Assembly (NCBI RefSeq): GCF_001522545.3
Contig: NC_031769.1
Location: forward strand, 76,015,213-76,079,212
DNA: 64,000 nucleotides
Reading direction: 5' to 3'
Source of the DNA: Parus major
Lineage: Eukaryota; Chordata; Aves; Passeriformes; Paridae
Shown: in pieces, positions 53,361 through 64,000 of the stretch
Numbering within the stretch: position 1 is the stretch's first letter
Layout: each line of letters begins with the position of its first letter
Translations under genes and position numbers: made by a program
Notes under the pieces: generated by a model
Databases searched by the model: none
What the model saw: the letters and a program-made list of their open reading frames with translations, nothing else
Told to the model about the DNA's origin: nothing

Positions 53361-54100
53361 GTAAAAAAGAAATAGTGATGATGGAAACCTAGAGAGAAGA
53401 ATGATCCTCCTTCACTGGGTCACTTTTTTCAGCTGTCTTTCATTGAATAAAAGAGATTTTCTCAGCAGGATGGAAACAATATAAAGCAGAGAATAATTAT
53501 TTATTCACTAGTATATACAGTAGGTAAGTAGGACAACCATGTCACTCTGCCAAGCATCAGCACAGTTGCTCTGAACATCTCCCCACTACACCACCTTACA
53601 TTCTGATCTTCTGACTGGATTCTTGAGTAGTTTAATTTTACTGTCAATTTCCAGCCTCTTCTCAGCACTAGATCATACTCCCGGTCTCAGATTTTCCCTT
53701 ACTAAGATCTCCCAACTGCCTATAAAGGCTGTCTGTTTTAGATGTTTTTTTCAATTTGTCTTCTTAGGTACTTTCTGATTCTTCCCTTATTCCACACTTG
53801 ACACTTTCTTGCTCCCACTAGTTAAAGATTATTTCCTTAAACCTTTTGATGACTATTGGGGCAGACTTCTGTCAGGGCAGGAAGGGAGGATTCAGGAAGA
53901 AAAGAAGTTGGTAATTTCCTAAGAAACCATCAGGTAGTGCCCTACCTTGACTATTTCTTCTATAGCTGGGGCTTTAGAGCTTTCTGAGGAGACCTTAGTC
54001 AGGCTCTGGAACACAGGCCCTGAGCTACAACATGGTAGATTTCTGAGAATATAAAGCATTTATCAGGATGTGTGATGAAGGCTGCATTTGCTATAAACAC
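53361..54100. other. Possible continuation of LTR or unrelated old repeat
   Basis: This stretch is less AT-rich than the surroundings and has pyrimidine-rich runs. I do not recognise it with certainty. It may be the remaining part of the LTR that starts at 52664 or a second decayed insertion. Confidence 0.3.
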
Positions 54101-55077
54101 AGCTGCTGTTTACATTGCTTCTTCTGAAGAATGCAAATCAGGTCAATGTGATTAGATACTATCATCTGTTGTAAACGCATATCTGTGATACTCTTCATGG
54201 CAGAGGGCAGCAATTCTCTTGCCCAAACACAGATATCCAGTGCCACTTAAGGTGCTCTAGGTTGTCTGAAAAGTCCTCAAAGGGCTGTCAGACACAGCCA
54301 AGAGAAGATACCCGTCCTTGTGGAGAATCCGCTGGTTATACACTAAGGGTGCAGAGAATCATAGTGGCACTTGAGCTGGCTAGACGCTTCCAAATGAGTC
54401 CTGATCTGTGAACTATTGTTTGCACTGTTGAGAACAGTCTGCTGTAATCACTGAGGAATAAATTGTACTTTGTGTATTTTTGCTTTTATTGCATCTGTTA
54501 CCTGTTTAGTTGTTTTCCTCTTGCAATAAATGTTATACAAAATCTTTTTGTTCTGTAGTGATTCAGGCTTTTCTATGCAATTTTAGTTTCCAAGTGATTT
54601 TTTTCTATACTGATAAAGTCTTTAAATAAATTCAAATATCTATTAATTTCTTTGCAAATCCTAGACATGATTTTATTTTTCTTTTAAAGAAAACAGGTAT
54701 ATCAAGAGATGAAGCAAAGAGCTTTTTGCAAACAGACCAGTTACAATCCAAAGTGAATATGTAAAAATGTAGTGCAATGAAATGTGCCAGGAATAAGAAT
54801 AGGGGAAACGCAATATGATGCAAAAGGAATAAAATAACCCAACAAGACTTAAGACAATCTTGCATGCATCTTCACTAATTTAATAAATTTTATGTAGTGA
54901 CTCTGTTATTGATTTTAGCTGTTATGGCTATCCATGTTGACTACATAAAATCATGCTAGGGCTACAAATAGGAAGGAATTAGGGTCTTAAAATTGTGTTT
55001 CCATGTAAGTTTCTACTTTAGTGTTAGTTTAGTATTAGCACAAGTACTGATATGATGAAACAGTCTGGGGATTTCAC
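54101..55077. other. Single-copy sequence, no gene seen
   Basis: No supported feature. Confidence 0.5.
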
Positions 55078-55612
55078 ACAGAATCACACAGAATCATTGG
55101 GCTGGGCGAGACCTTTAAGATCAAGTCCAACCCATGCCCTAACATCTCATATAAACCCTGGCACTGAGTGCCGCATCCAGACTTTTTTTAAACACATCCA
55201 GGGATGGTGACTCCATCCCTGACACCAGGTGACACTTCCCCAGGTAGTGGGGTTTGAGTTTATCACTCTTTCTGTAAAAAACTTTTTCCTAGTATCCAGC
55301 CTATATTTTCCTTGGCACAGCTTGAGACTGTGTCCTCTCATCCTATCAGCTGCTGCCTGGAGAAAGAGACTGACTCCCACCTGACTACAGCCACCTTTCA
55401 GGGAGTTGTAGAGAGTGATAAGGTCACCCCTGAGTCTCCTTTTCTCCAGGCTAAGCAACCCCAGCTCCCTCAGCTGTTCCTCACAGGGTTTGTGTTCCAA
55501 GCCCCTCACCAGCCTCATTGCCTCCTCTGGACGTGCTCAAGAGTCTCAAAGTCCTTCCCAAACTGAGGGCCCAGAACTGGACACAGCACTCCAGGTGCAG
55601 CCTCACCTCATA
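55078..55612 (-). mobile_element. CR1 LINE 3' fragment, minus strand
   Basis: It begins with the complemented terminal octamers (cacagaatcacacagaatca) and the gggctgggcgagacctttaa block, then runs through the 3' region into the RT C-terminal coding region. It stops abruptly near 55612. From about 55310 on it is nearly identical to 5985-6270 of the first CR1, so both come from one subfamily. The minus-strand frame 55518-55147 is a remnant of the element's C-terminal region. Confidence 0.93.
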
Positions 55613-55735
55613 CAGTTGAAAAATATTGCTGCAAATAGAGGTGTTATTTTCCAGCAAGTCTAGTTACTCCTTGTCCAGGAGCGTTAAAGCATCACTGCAT
55701 AAACAAATGTTCCCACATTTTATTCTTTTCCTAAT

Positions 55736-55850
55736 GGACAAAACCCAGAAAAAACCAAACAATAACACAAAAACAACAACAAAAAAGACTAAACAGAAAA
55801 AAACCCAAACCAACAAAACCAACCCCAAATTCCAAACTAACAATCACAAA
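55736..55850. repeat. A/C-rich low-complexity tract
   Basis: About 115 bases almost without T or G on the plus strand, built from aaac, aacaac and aaacccaaac units. Confidence 0.85.
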
Positions 55851-57159
55851 AAAGCACCTTTTTATGATTTCCCTGATTTTCCTTTAATGTACTGGAGGTT
55901 ACAATGAGTCTAGTTTGCTAAAAATCTGTAAAGTTTAATCACACTTATTTAGGTGTTTCATCCTTTTGACTCTATTGAATATGGGAATACAAAGATATGT
56001 ACATTGATGATTGAGCAATGAAATAATTCAGTCTAATATTGTCAGATACAAGTAAATAAGTAGGCACACCAGGAAGATTTGGACCCCAAAAAAAATATTT
56101 GAAGAGGGGTTGCCCCTCTTTTCCCCTTTTAAACCCCATTTGATTATATATTTGCATTTCTTTTTACTGTATATTTCTATTCTTGCTGGAATTTTTCGGT
56201 ATTACTCTTCTTCCATTGTATCTTTGCAATTCAGCCACATGCGTCTCTCTTTCGTTCCCCTCACCGCTATCTTTCCACATGCTAAGCCTTTTGTGCACGA
56301 CTTAGTCTTTCTAATATAAAAATTTCTGTCAAGATTATGAAAGAAAGAGGTCTAGTTTTAAAGAAAGAGACAGGCAGTATACCTCAGTTGAGGGCAGAGA
56401 TTTCATTTGTTATCATCTTTATTTGACTGTTTTTCATATGTGAGATCTGATTAGCAGAAGATAGAGCTGGAAAGGTAGGCAGAGGAAAGACACTCCTTGT
56501 GATAACTTTCCTTTTAAAAACATCACCTTTTTTAAAGCAGCTCTTTAAGCTATTAAGAAGCTGGAAAGTGAAGTTCTGGCCCTGTGAAATCTCCTGTTAA
56601 CCTTTCCTTATTGAGGGCAAATAAAGGATATATTGCTGTATCTTTACCTAGTACTCTGGCCTCTTGAGTGAGTTTCTTAAGAGAATTTGACTGGCTCTCA
56701 CCATTGGAAACCTTTTGGTCCAACTAACAAGCAGCTTTAGGGAGCCATGGTAATGACATACAATATTGGAACTATTTTTAAATAGTGCTCCTGGGAATAC
56801 ACTTCCCAGGCAACCATTATGTGCAGAGTTAGCAGTTGTACCAAATTGCAAGGACAGTGTAGACTGTCTAAACATACATATATTTTCAGATTGCCATTTC
56901 ATCCTGTGTGACTAAGGAAACTATTAATGCTGTTGCACTGCAAGTAAGGAATATGCAGGCAGAATAGGGCAACACTACTAGGGAGATGACTGCACTCACA
57001 CCTGATATGAATAGAATCCTCTTTATTTCTGTGAGCATTACTGTGAAGCTTATGTAGCTAGGTGGTTAGTCAAGGTTTTTGAAAGTTCACAATACATGTT
57101 TCTGCCTGTAGCAAGTTTCTTCAGTTAAAAACCTGAATTTTAAAGAGAAATATGTATTA
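55851..57159. other. Single-copy sequence, no gene seen
   Basis: No supported feature. Confidence 0.5.
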
Positions 57160-57731
57160 GGCAGTGTGCTAGTTTGAAAGCAAACCAATGAGAGACTCCA
57201 AGCTGAAACTACAATTTCATAGGAAAATTAAAATAAATGCAATTGTACAAAAAATACTGACAGGGTCAGAATACAACCTGACTCCCTGCTGGTCAAGGTG
57301 TTGGTAACAGCACAATTAAATGGTGGCTTCAGTTCTCCTGGAGTGACAGATGTGGTTCTGTTGGAGCAATGATCTTGTAGAAGGGTGTAGTTTTCTTCTG
57401 AAGGTACAGTGGTGGTGTAGAACAGTCTGTTCTTCCTCTGGGAATGCAGTGGAAAAAGGCTGACTATGGTGTTACAAGTCTCAGATTATATCCAGGTAGG
57501 AATGCTTGGCTCCTCCCCCTGGGTGGAGCATCTCACAATGGGATGATGTAATTTTATCAGTCATGCAGTGAGGCTCAATGGCCCATCAACAGAAGATATC
57601 CCCTGAAGTTATCAAGGATGAGTTGTGAAGAAGATAAGGAACACTGCCCCAGGTCATTTTAACATTTTATGAAGATGGTGATAGAATACATGCTTTTGGG
57701 TACATCTTACACTGTAACCTAAGACAGGCAG
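57160..57731 (-). mobile_element. Solo LTR (562 bp) with exact 5-bp duplication
   Basis: The LTR body is 57165-57726, from TGTGCTAGTTTG to AACCTAAGACA, with inverted termini (TGTGCTAG against TGTCTTAG). GGCAG at 57160-57164 is repeated exactly at 57727-57731, a 5-bp duplication typical of ERVL-type elements. On the minus strand a GC-box-like GGGGGAGGAGCC is followed closely by GATATAATC, so minus is the likelier direction. The sequence matches, from memory, an LTR family common in songbirds. No internal retroviral genes remain. Confidence 0.87.
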
Positions 57732-58584
57732 TGTCTTTCAGAGCATGTAACACTCTGGGGAAAATGCTATACTCTGGGTTGCCTTTCCAAATTCTGTCCT
57801 ATTTCATTTATCTAATTCAAGAAGTTTCATAGATAGCAGAGGAAAAAATGCCCATAAATACTGATTTAAGTTTGGAAAAATCAAATAAAATGACATTACA
57901 TTCTGGATTGTTTTTGAAAATAATCTGATATATTTGTTGCCAAGTATGTCTACCTTCAAATAAAATTGTGTTTTGATTTTCGTCTATTATGGCATGCAAG
58001 ATACTTTAAAGCTTAATTCCTCTTTGAAGTTGTAAGGGAAAGAAAAAAGTCTGTAGTATAGACTGTGGCTTCAAAGTTAAATGGCAGTCCTTACACCAAA
58101 GCTCCACCTGAAACCCACCTCAAAATAGATGAGGTTAAGACTTGTAGCTCTTACCAATGAGAGCAAGTGTGACTACAAATCCCTAATACCATTAACTACT
58201 TTTATAACTTATTTAATTAATTTAACAACAATCTCAGTTTGCAATGCAAACTGCCATTTCTGACGCATATCTCTTTTTTCATAGTTTTCTCATGCTGTAG
58301 TAGTTAGAGAAGAGGTCTAGCCTGTTATTCTATTTATGACACTTACAAAGAATGAGCATCTTTTGGAAGAAAGAGGAACCTAGTAAACATATAGCAACAT
58401 TTCTCCAGTGCACTTTGCTGGTCTCTAGTGATTTATGGCTGAGACCATGTCCTAAGGTGACTTTATGATGCTTGTATCCCCAGTTGTCTGTTCTGTTCAT
58501 GCTGGATATGGAGTTTTGCAGCTTTGAGACTGGTTCAGAGAATGAAGGAGGGGAGAGGAGAAGCCACAGTTTGTGTTGAGAAAG
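57732..58584. other. Single-copy sequence, no gene seen
   Basis: No supported feature. Confidence 0.5.
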
Positions 58585-59075
58585 AGCCCTCACTGCCCCA
58601 CATCCTGCTCCTGGACTGTATTGTCTGCAGCATGGATAGACAGTGGGACGGATCTCACTTTTGCTTTTAGTTAGTTTTTAGCTGGCTGAGGCAGAGAAGT
58701 TCCCTGGATTGTGGTTTTTTTTCTCTTGGAACTGGTCGGCCCTGCTCTGGACTGAAGACCCAGAAAAACCCAGGAGCTCAAACCTGTAGCCCACCAGGAT
58801 CTGGGATGCTGCATTCCGGAGCCAGGGGGACTGATAAGAGACTGAATGAGCTACACTCCACGAAAAAGACTTCCTGAATTTGCCATCTCTTCAGAAGAGA
58901 GAGAGGCTTTACTGTTTAATATTATTCATTTCTTATGCTTGTGAATACTTTCTTTTTTAAATAAACAGTTTTCTTTCACAGCTTTTCTCCAAGGAAATCT
59001 TTTCCCTAACTTGAATCTGCTTTCTAGATGGATCCCTTTGGAAGTTTCCTCCCAAATTTGCCCTAAACCAGGACA
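58585..59075 (+). mobile_element. LTR 3' portion, plus orientation, 5'-truncated
   Basis: It ends with gccctaaaccaggaca, a canonical LTR 3' terminus, and contains AATAAA at 58960-58965. The upstream blocks (gttttagctggctgaggcag, then gaagacccagaaaaacccag, then gagactgaatgagctacact) form a well-preserved sequence that I recall from songbird LTRs. Its good preservation suggests a relatively recent insertion. The start of the LTR is not present; the left limit near 58585 is approximate. Confidence 0.8.
58960..58965 (+). promoter_or_regulatory. Poly(A) signal AATAAA of the LTR
   Basis: AATAAA lies about 110 bp before the LTR end, as expected for the R/U5 boundary region. Confidence 0.6.
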
Positions 59076-59140
59076 GACTGCCTGAATCCTCTCCACATTT
59101 TAGTGATCTAATAAATCTTTATTCCTATACTCCCTATTGT

Positions 59141-59240
59141 ATTTTTGTTGGTGGTGGTTGTTGTTTGTGTTACATGAATGTATGTCTTGTTTTTATTTAA
59201 TTTGTTTATCTTTTTGGGGACTTGGTTGTTTGGGTTTGGT
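59141..59240. repeat. T/G-rich low-complexity stretch
   Basis: Repeated ttg and gtt units, with gttggtggtggttgttgttt at the core. Confidence 0.75.
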
Positions 59241-62200
59241 TCACCTTTTGAACCTTCATGAAATTTTAGCACTTTAAACATCTTTTTGCCTGACTGTGGC
59301 TGCTTATTAGGTGAAGGGTACTTTGTTTATTATAAGCCTTCCCTCCCACACACCTTTGTTGTATCAATCCATTGCAAGGATAATGACCACATGCTTAAAA
59401 CAACCTATTGCATTTTTCAGGACTCAGCATGAAAAATATACTGTGAAAAGATCTCTGTGCTGTGTGAGTGGATAATTGAATGACTGCTCAGGTTCAGGTT
59501 GGTTTTCTGATTTTTCTTTATCCAATTCCACACAATTGCCATAGGCTTGGGCACGGACACTGAGACGTCATGGTGTGAGTCTGTGCAGAACCTCTCTGGG
59601 GCACAGGGGATCATCTGCAGATTGGCATGCACAGAGATTTTCAACCTATATGAAAGCATTTTACCTGTTCTGGGGACTAACACAATAAAAGAATTATAGG
59701 AGCAGCCTTTGGGAAAAAAAAAAAAAGGGCTATTTTAACTCTTAGTAGTAGCTTGTATTTCCATTTCCTCCAGAAAGAAACACTTTTTCACTAGGAGTTA
59801 TTCTGTCTTTTCCCTTCTCTACCAACATGCCAACTAAGAAAATGAAATACATTAATGCCTGTGGAACATTAGTTTGTAACTATCAAATGAAGCATGATTT
59901 TTATCAGGATGTATATATGACTACATGTTCATAGGTAGCTCTCTTTTCTGTTTTGTTTTTTTGTTTTTGTTTGTTTGTTGTATTTTTTTGTTGTTTTCTT
60001 TTTGTCTTTATTTTTCTATTCTGGAAAACTTTTAATGACCTGGAATTTCAAAGGAGTCTGATTTATGTTTCCAGTTTTTATTTAGAGGTAGTATAAATGT
60101 GGTTCAATTCCTTTGGAATTCCATGGAGAGACAGGACACCCATTTTCCCAGATGTATTCAAAGGGTTCATAAATGACAGGTTAATTTGCAGAATATTGGA
60201 TTTAGAAATTCAAAGGCACTATCTATCCCCAGATCTAGCTTCAAAGGGAGGTAAATGTGGTATAGGGAAAAATTCAAGGGTGTATAAAAAAGTGGTTTTT
60301 TCTGTTTATCTATTAAAAATGCTTAAGGTGAGACCTCTGGAGAATGAATTCATGAAATTATATGAAAGGGGTTTTTTTTAAGTACAGAATTCCCAAGGGA
60401 TGAATGCTAGGAGTATGTGAGGACACAGTCCTAGAAATATGTTGGTTCATCCAAGCAAATCATGAATGGATTATTACAAGCAAGCTAAAAGTATCACAGC
60501 TTGTGTTTACTGCAAATACATTTAGTGGGGGAAAAAATAGAAACAAAACCCCCAAAAATATAGAAAAATAAAGAAAAAATAACAATAAGCATTTGTAACC
60601 TTGCTATTAGTTAGGTAGCTTTCTTTACTCACTTCATTTTTTGATGGTGTTGTTGATAATAATATTTTTAAGGAAAAAACCCATCACTATTATTTAAAGA
60701 AATAATCAATTTGCTGTAGTCAGGGGTAAAAAAGCTGCTTTTATTTTGAAGGACTTTACTCTTGCCTGTCAAAGAAATATCAAAATGGGCTTAATGTGTC
60801 TGCTGACATGTCTGTGACAGTGAAGTGACAGTACAGACACCTGCAGCCTATCTGTATGAGCAAGAAAAGGCTACTGCAACAAAGTCTCCTGAGGAATTTC
60901 TGAAAGCAAGCTCTGTTCCAGACAGAGCCAGGAATAAATCCAGTTTAAAGAAATACAGAACAACAAGAAAAGGATTCCTTGGCATGCTACGGTAGATAAT
61001 AATCCTGCAATAATACAGCAAATCTGGAAAGAAATATAAATGAAAAATGCAAGCTTCCAAATATAGATTTCTAAATAATGTCATAAACAGCCAGCACAGA
61101 AGGAGGACAAGAATACATCTTTCTGCCAGTTGATGTATTTTTAGGTATGCTAACGGTGTTCTGTGGAGGTTGCCCAAGTGCATTGCACGCTGAGCAATAC
61201 ACATTATGCAACTAAGCAAGAGAAGGGTTGAATGTGATGCCTCACATTGTTACAGTCAGCAGCCCTAAATACAGGCCAAAAATACATTAAATAAAATAGA
61301 CCCTCTGCAAACGTTATAAAACAATAAGTAGGAGACTGTTGTGCAGTGTGTTGACTGAAATGTTTTCTGGCCCTAGAGCCAGCATTTGAAGGGCACATGT
61401 GGGATTAAGCTATTTTTTTCCTGTAGTTTTCTTTTGAGTATTGGACCAATCTATTATAAAGTTTAATTTGTGGAAATCCTGTGTTCATTGTGAACCTTTT
61501 GGACTTAATTATGGATGTTTGTTGATCCTGTGGCATGCTATTTTTTTTGTAAATATCAAGAGTTGGAGTTAAGAAATAAACCTTTAAACAAAGGCCATAT
61601 ATGGTGAAGTGAGTTCCATTTTGCTGCTTTTCCAATCTTCTAAACTGGAGCTGCTAAATATCTCTGAGCAGAGTTTGTCATGCAGCGAAGGACATGAAAG
61701 GACATTTTCTCTGTCCAAATAACCTTGAGGTTTCCATTGGGGAGTTTAATCTAAAATGCTTGTCCTTTTAGAGTAATAAAGGGTGTGTATGAAGTCTGTT
61801 TAGATCAGCAAACACTAACTGCGTCCTCAAGCTTCTAATGCAAGCAATGGATTATAAGCAGTGGGTAGGAAGGCACAGCCTTGTCATGGGTCAGGTGTCA
61901 GCTTGCAGCTTAGTGACGTGTACAGCGAGAGCTGCCTGTGCTTGTCCAGGGGAGTTATCATCCTTGCCTTCTGCCGTGCATACATCTCACCTGTCCAGAG
62001 GGAGTGCATCCCACACTGCAACCTGAAAATTCAAAGCAGGACAGATGAGTTCAGTGTAGCTCAAGTGGGGAAATGAATGTACTATCAGATCTGTTCATTT
62101 TAGTTATGCTGGGAGTTGCTTCTGTTGGGGGATTGAAGCAAACTTCTGGTGAGCTGTCAGGTGTGGCTGTGCAAAGCATTCCTGTGGTTGTGATTTTCAC

Positions 62201-64000
62201 TGCTTTGACAGAGAAATGAAGGACAGACACTAGTGTCTGTGGGATCAGGCTAGGAAAGTAGGAATTGCACTGGTAATTGAATCCAACATTAAACATCAGC
62301 TTTAAAAATTATTTTTGATGAGAAAATAATTCCTGTGATCACATACAGCACTATGGGAGGGCAGAGAGGGCAATTTGCAAAGAACTTGAACAAGTAGACA
62401 GTTCATTGTAGTTGAGTGGGTTCCAAAATAATTATATAAAAATAGATTTAGCTGGTTTCCTTGTCATCCTTATAGTTATGTATGCAAGACTGTTCATAAT
62501 CATTTGTTTAGAGTAAAAGTTTCAGAGGTCACAATTCTGTAAGATTTTTATTTGTATTTACTCCTCCCCCTTCTCGTCTCACCTACACTATAAATCATCC
62601 TTCTCCCCACAGTACTTACAAGCTGGAATCAGGATTTTTTCTAATATCAGTAGCCATTTTCTTCCTATAAATCCATAATTTTGTAGATTATTATTTAATT
62701 TTTGTTCACATAATCCATGATCATAATGGAAGACTGGATTTGGAGGAATGACACTCTTTCTTAATTTCGGAGAAATCCAGAATGTTTTGCTGAACATCAG
62801 AGACTGGTAGTTTTCAGTGACACCCATCAGGTGACTTGAAGGCTGTAGCCCATCCACAAGATATAAGCATCCACCTGGCTGCTGGTTTTCTGGAAAAAAT
62901 TGGAACAGGTGTTTGGAAAGCAGATTTCACACTAAAAGCCAAATCTCTTTCCTTGTGAATGGCTTGGCAATGAGAAAGTTGCAGATGTAACAGGAGTGGG
63001 CATCACAGGTCTGCAGACACAACTCCTCCCGAGCCTGCACAGCCTGGCGCAGAGTCAAGTACTGCCTCTCCTCTCAGGCAGGGGAGGGGAGTCCAAAAAT
63101 TAAGATTCATCTCTCCCTGCTGTTGAGGTTGGCCTAGTTTGTAAAAACAGTGGTGAGATGCTTCACTGCAGTTAGCCAGCGTTACCATGCTGAACAAAAT
63201 CACATCTCTTGATAGAACTATGGCTCAGACGACTCAGAGATACCATGAATGCTGAAAATGTGGGACTATAATGCAGCAAATAATTCTGGTCAGCACACAG
63301 TACATTACATTACAATAAATGTTACCCAGTACACAGTATCTCTGTCCATATATATATGGAAAAAGATAGCTCAGGAAGGACGAGCTTTTTTGGTGCAAAC
63401 ATGGTATCATTGAATTATCACCTCTTCCAGATAAGCCCTGTCATTGACTTAAGACATAATGACCTGGTTTTGGATGCCTGTCCACTAAATATGCCACAAG
63501 GCAAACAGTTTATACCCTCATATTTGCAGAATGAATTACACTCCTATATACATACATATGTGTGTGTGTGTATATTTATTACTAACAAGCCCATTATGCA
63601 GTCAAAACCACACACTTGGAAAAAGAATTTTGAAACTAAAGATGTCAATGCTTTCCTTAAACATAAACACTGCTGTCACATGAAATAGGATGAGGCCATA
63701 TTTGGCTGAAATTAAGGCAGGGCCTAACCGAGGGGTTTCAAAGACCTCAGGAAGGCACTGTAGGAGCAGATCTCAATAAAACACTTTGGTCATTAACAAA
63801 GTAGGTGAGATATGAAATGCAAACTAAGCAGGTGAGTTCACAGCTTGGAATGTCTAAAGATGAAGCGGACCTTTCTGATTTTGACCCAGAAAAGAAAATG
63901 AACATTTCTTAAACTACCTTCTCCTTTGCAGTTAATAATTTCAAGCCCTCCAGAGACCCTCTGACCTCCTCCTAGATCTTCACGTTGCATCCAGTCAAGG
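59241..64000. other. AT-rich single-copy sequence to window end, no gene seen
   Basis: It includes the T/G-rich tract at 59948-60010, a slightly GC-richer part at about 61880-62030, another at 63010-63090, and a (TG)n run at about 63558-63573. The last 60 bases may be the start of another repeat (ccctccagagaccctctgac), cut by the window edge. No exon can be supported. Confidence 0.5.
59948..60010. repeat. (GTTTT)n-like T/G-rich stretch
   Basis: Runs of T are separated by single G. Confidence 0.85.

Noticed and set aside
48342..59075. Pairing of neighbouring LTRs as the two ends of one provirus
   Set aside because: The LTRs at 48.3, 52.7, 57.2 and 58.6 kb belong to different sequence families, differ in orientation in part, and enclose no recognisable gag, pol or env.
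60848..61219. 123-codon minus-strand open frame
   Set aside because: No recognisable domain, no conserved motif and no exon signals; length is marginal for chance.
1..64000. CRISPR arrays, operons, ribosome-binding sites, bacterial terminators
   Set aside because: CR1 LINEs, retroviral LTRs and vertebrate-type composition show this is a bird nuclear genome. No spaced identical repeats were seen.

Overview
This window looks like nuclear DNA from a bird, most likely a songbird (passerine) or a close neoavian relative. By eye it is AT-rich. It has no convincing intact protein-coding gene, no rRNA or tRNA, and no CRISPR array. The assignment rests on the interspersed repeats: several CR1 LINE copies (the dominant avian retrotransposon), and several endogenous-retrovirus long terminal repeats (LTRs) that I recognise from memory as families abundant in passerine genomes. 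It could be a gene desert or the interior of a very large intron; the sequence does not say which.

Left third (1-24 kb). A 5'-truncated CR1 with recognisable reverse-transcriptase (RT) remnants lies at about 5775-7990 (minus). A longer CR1 lies at about 9652-13185 (minus) and is split by a foreign insert of about 780 bp. A short CR1 tail is at 15.5 kb. A 1557-bp solo LTR at 19573-21129 is bounded by a perfect 5-bp target-site duplication. A CR1 tail (plus) is at 21.6-22.1 kb. Decayed retrovirus-like debris, including a degenerate gag zinc-knuckle motif, lies at about 22.7-24.9 kb.

Middle (25-46 kb). This part is mostly single-copy AT-rich sequence, interrupted by an LTR at 31.9 kb, a nested pair at 34.5-35.1 kb (a 335-bp solo LTR with an exact 6-bp duplication inside an older LTR), a CR1 tail at 39.3 kb and a CR1 fragment at 43.4-44.1 kb. 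A possible decayed coding segment of unknown identity lies at about 25.08-25.47 kb (minus).

Right part (46-64 kb). Five LTRs lie within 13 kb, at 46.5, 48.3, 52.7, 57.2 and 58.6 kb. A further CR1 tail at 55.1 kb closely matches the one at 5.8 kb. The rest is single-copy AT-rich DNA with microsatellites.

No genes work together here. The main content is the record of successive transposon insertions. The best-supported facts are the CR1 identities, the three solo LTRs with exact target-site duplications, and the two nested insertions, which give a relative order of events.
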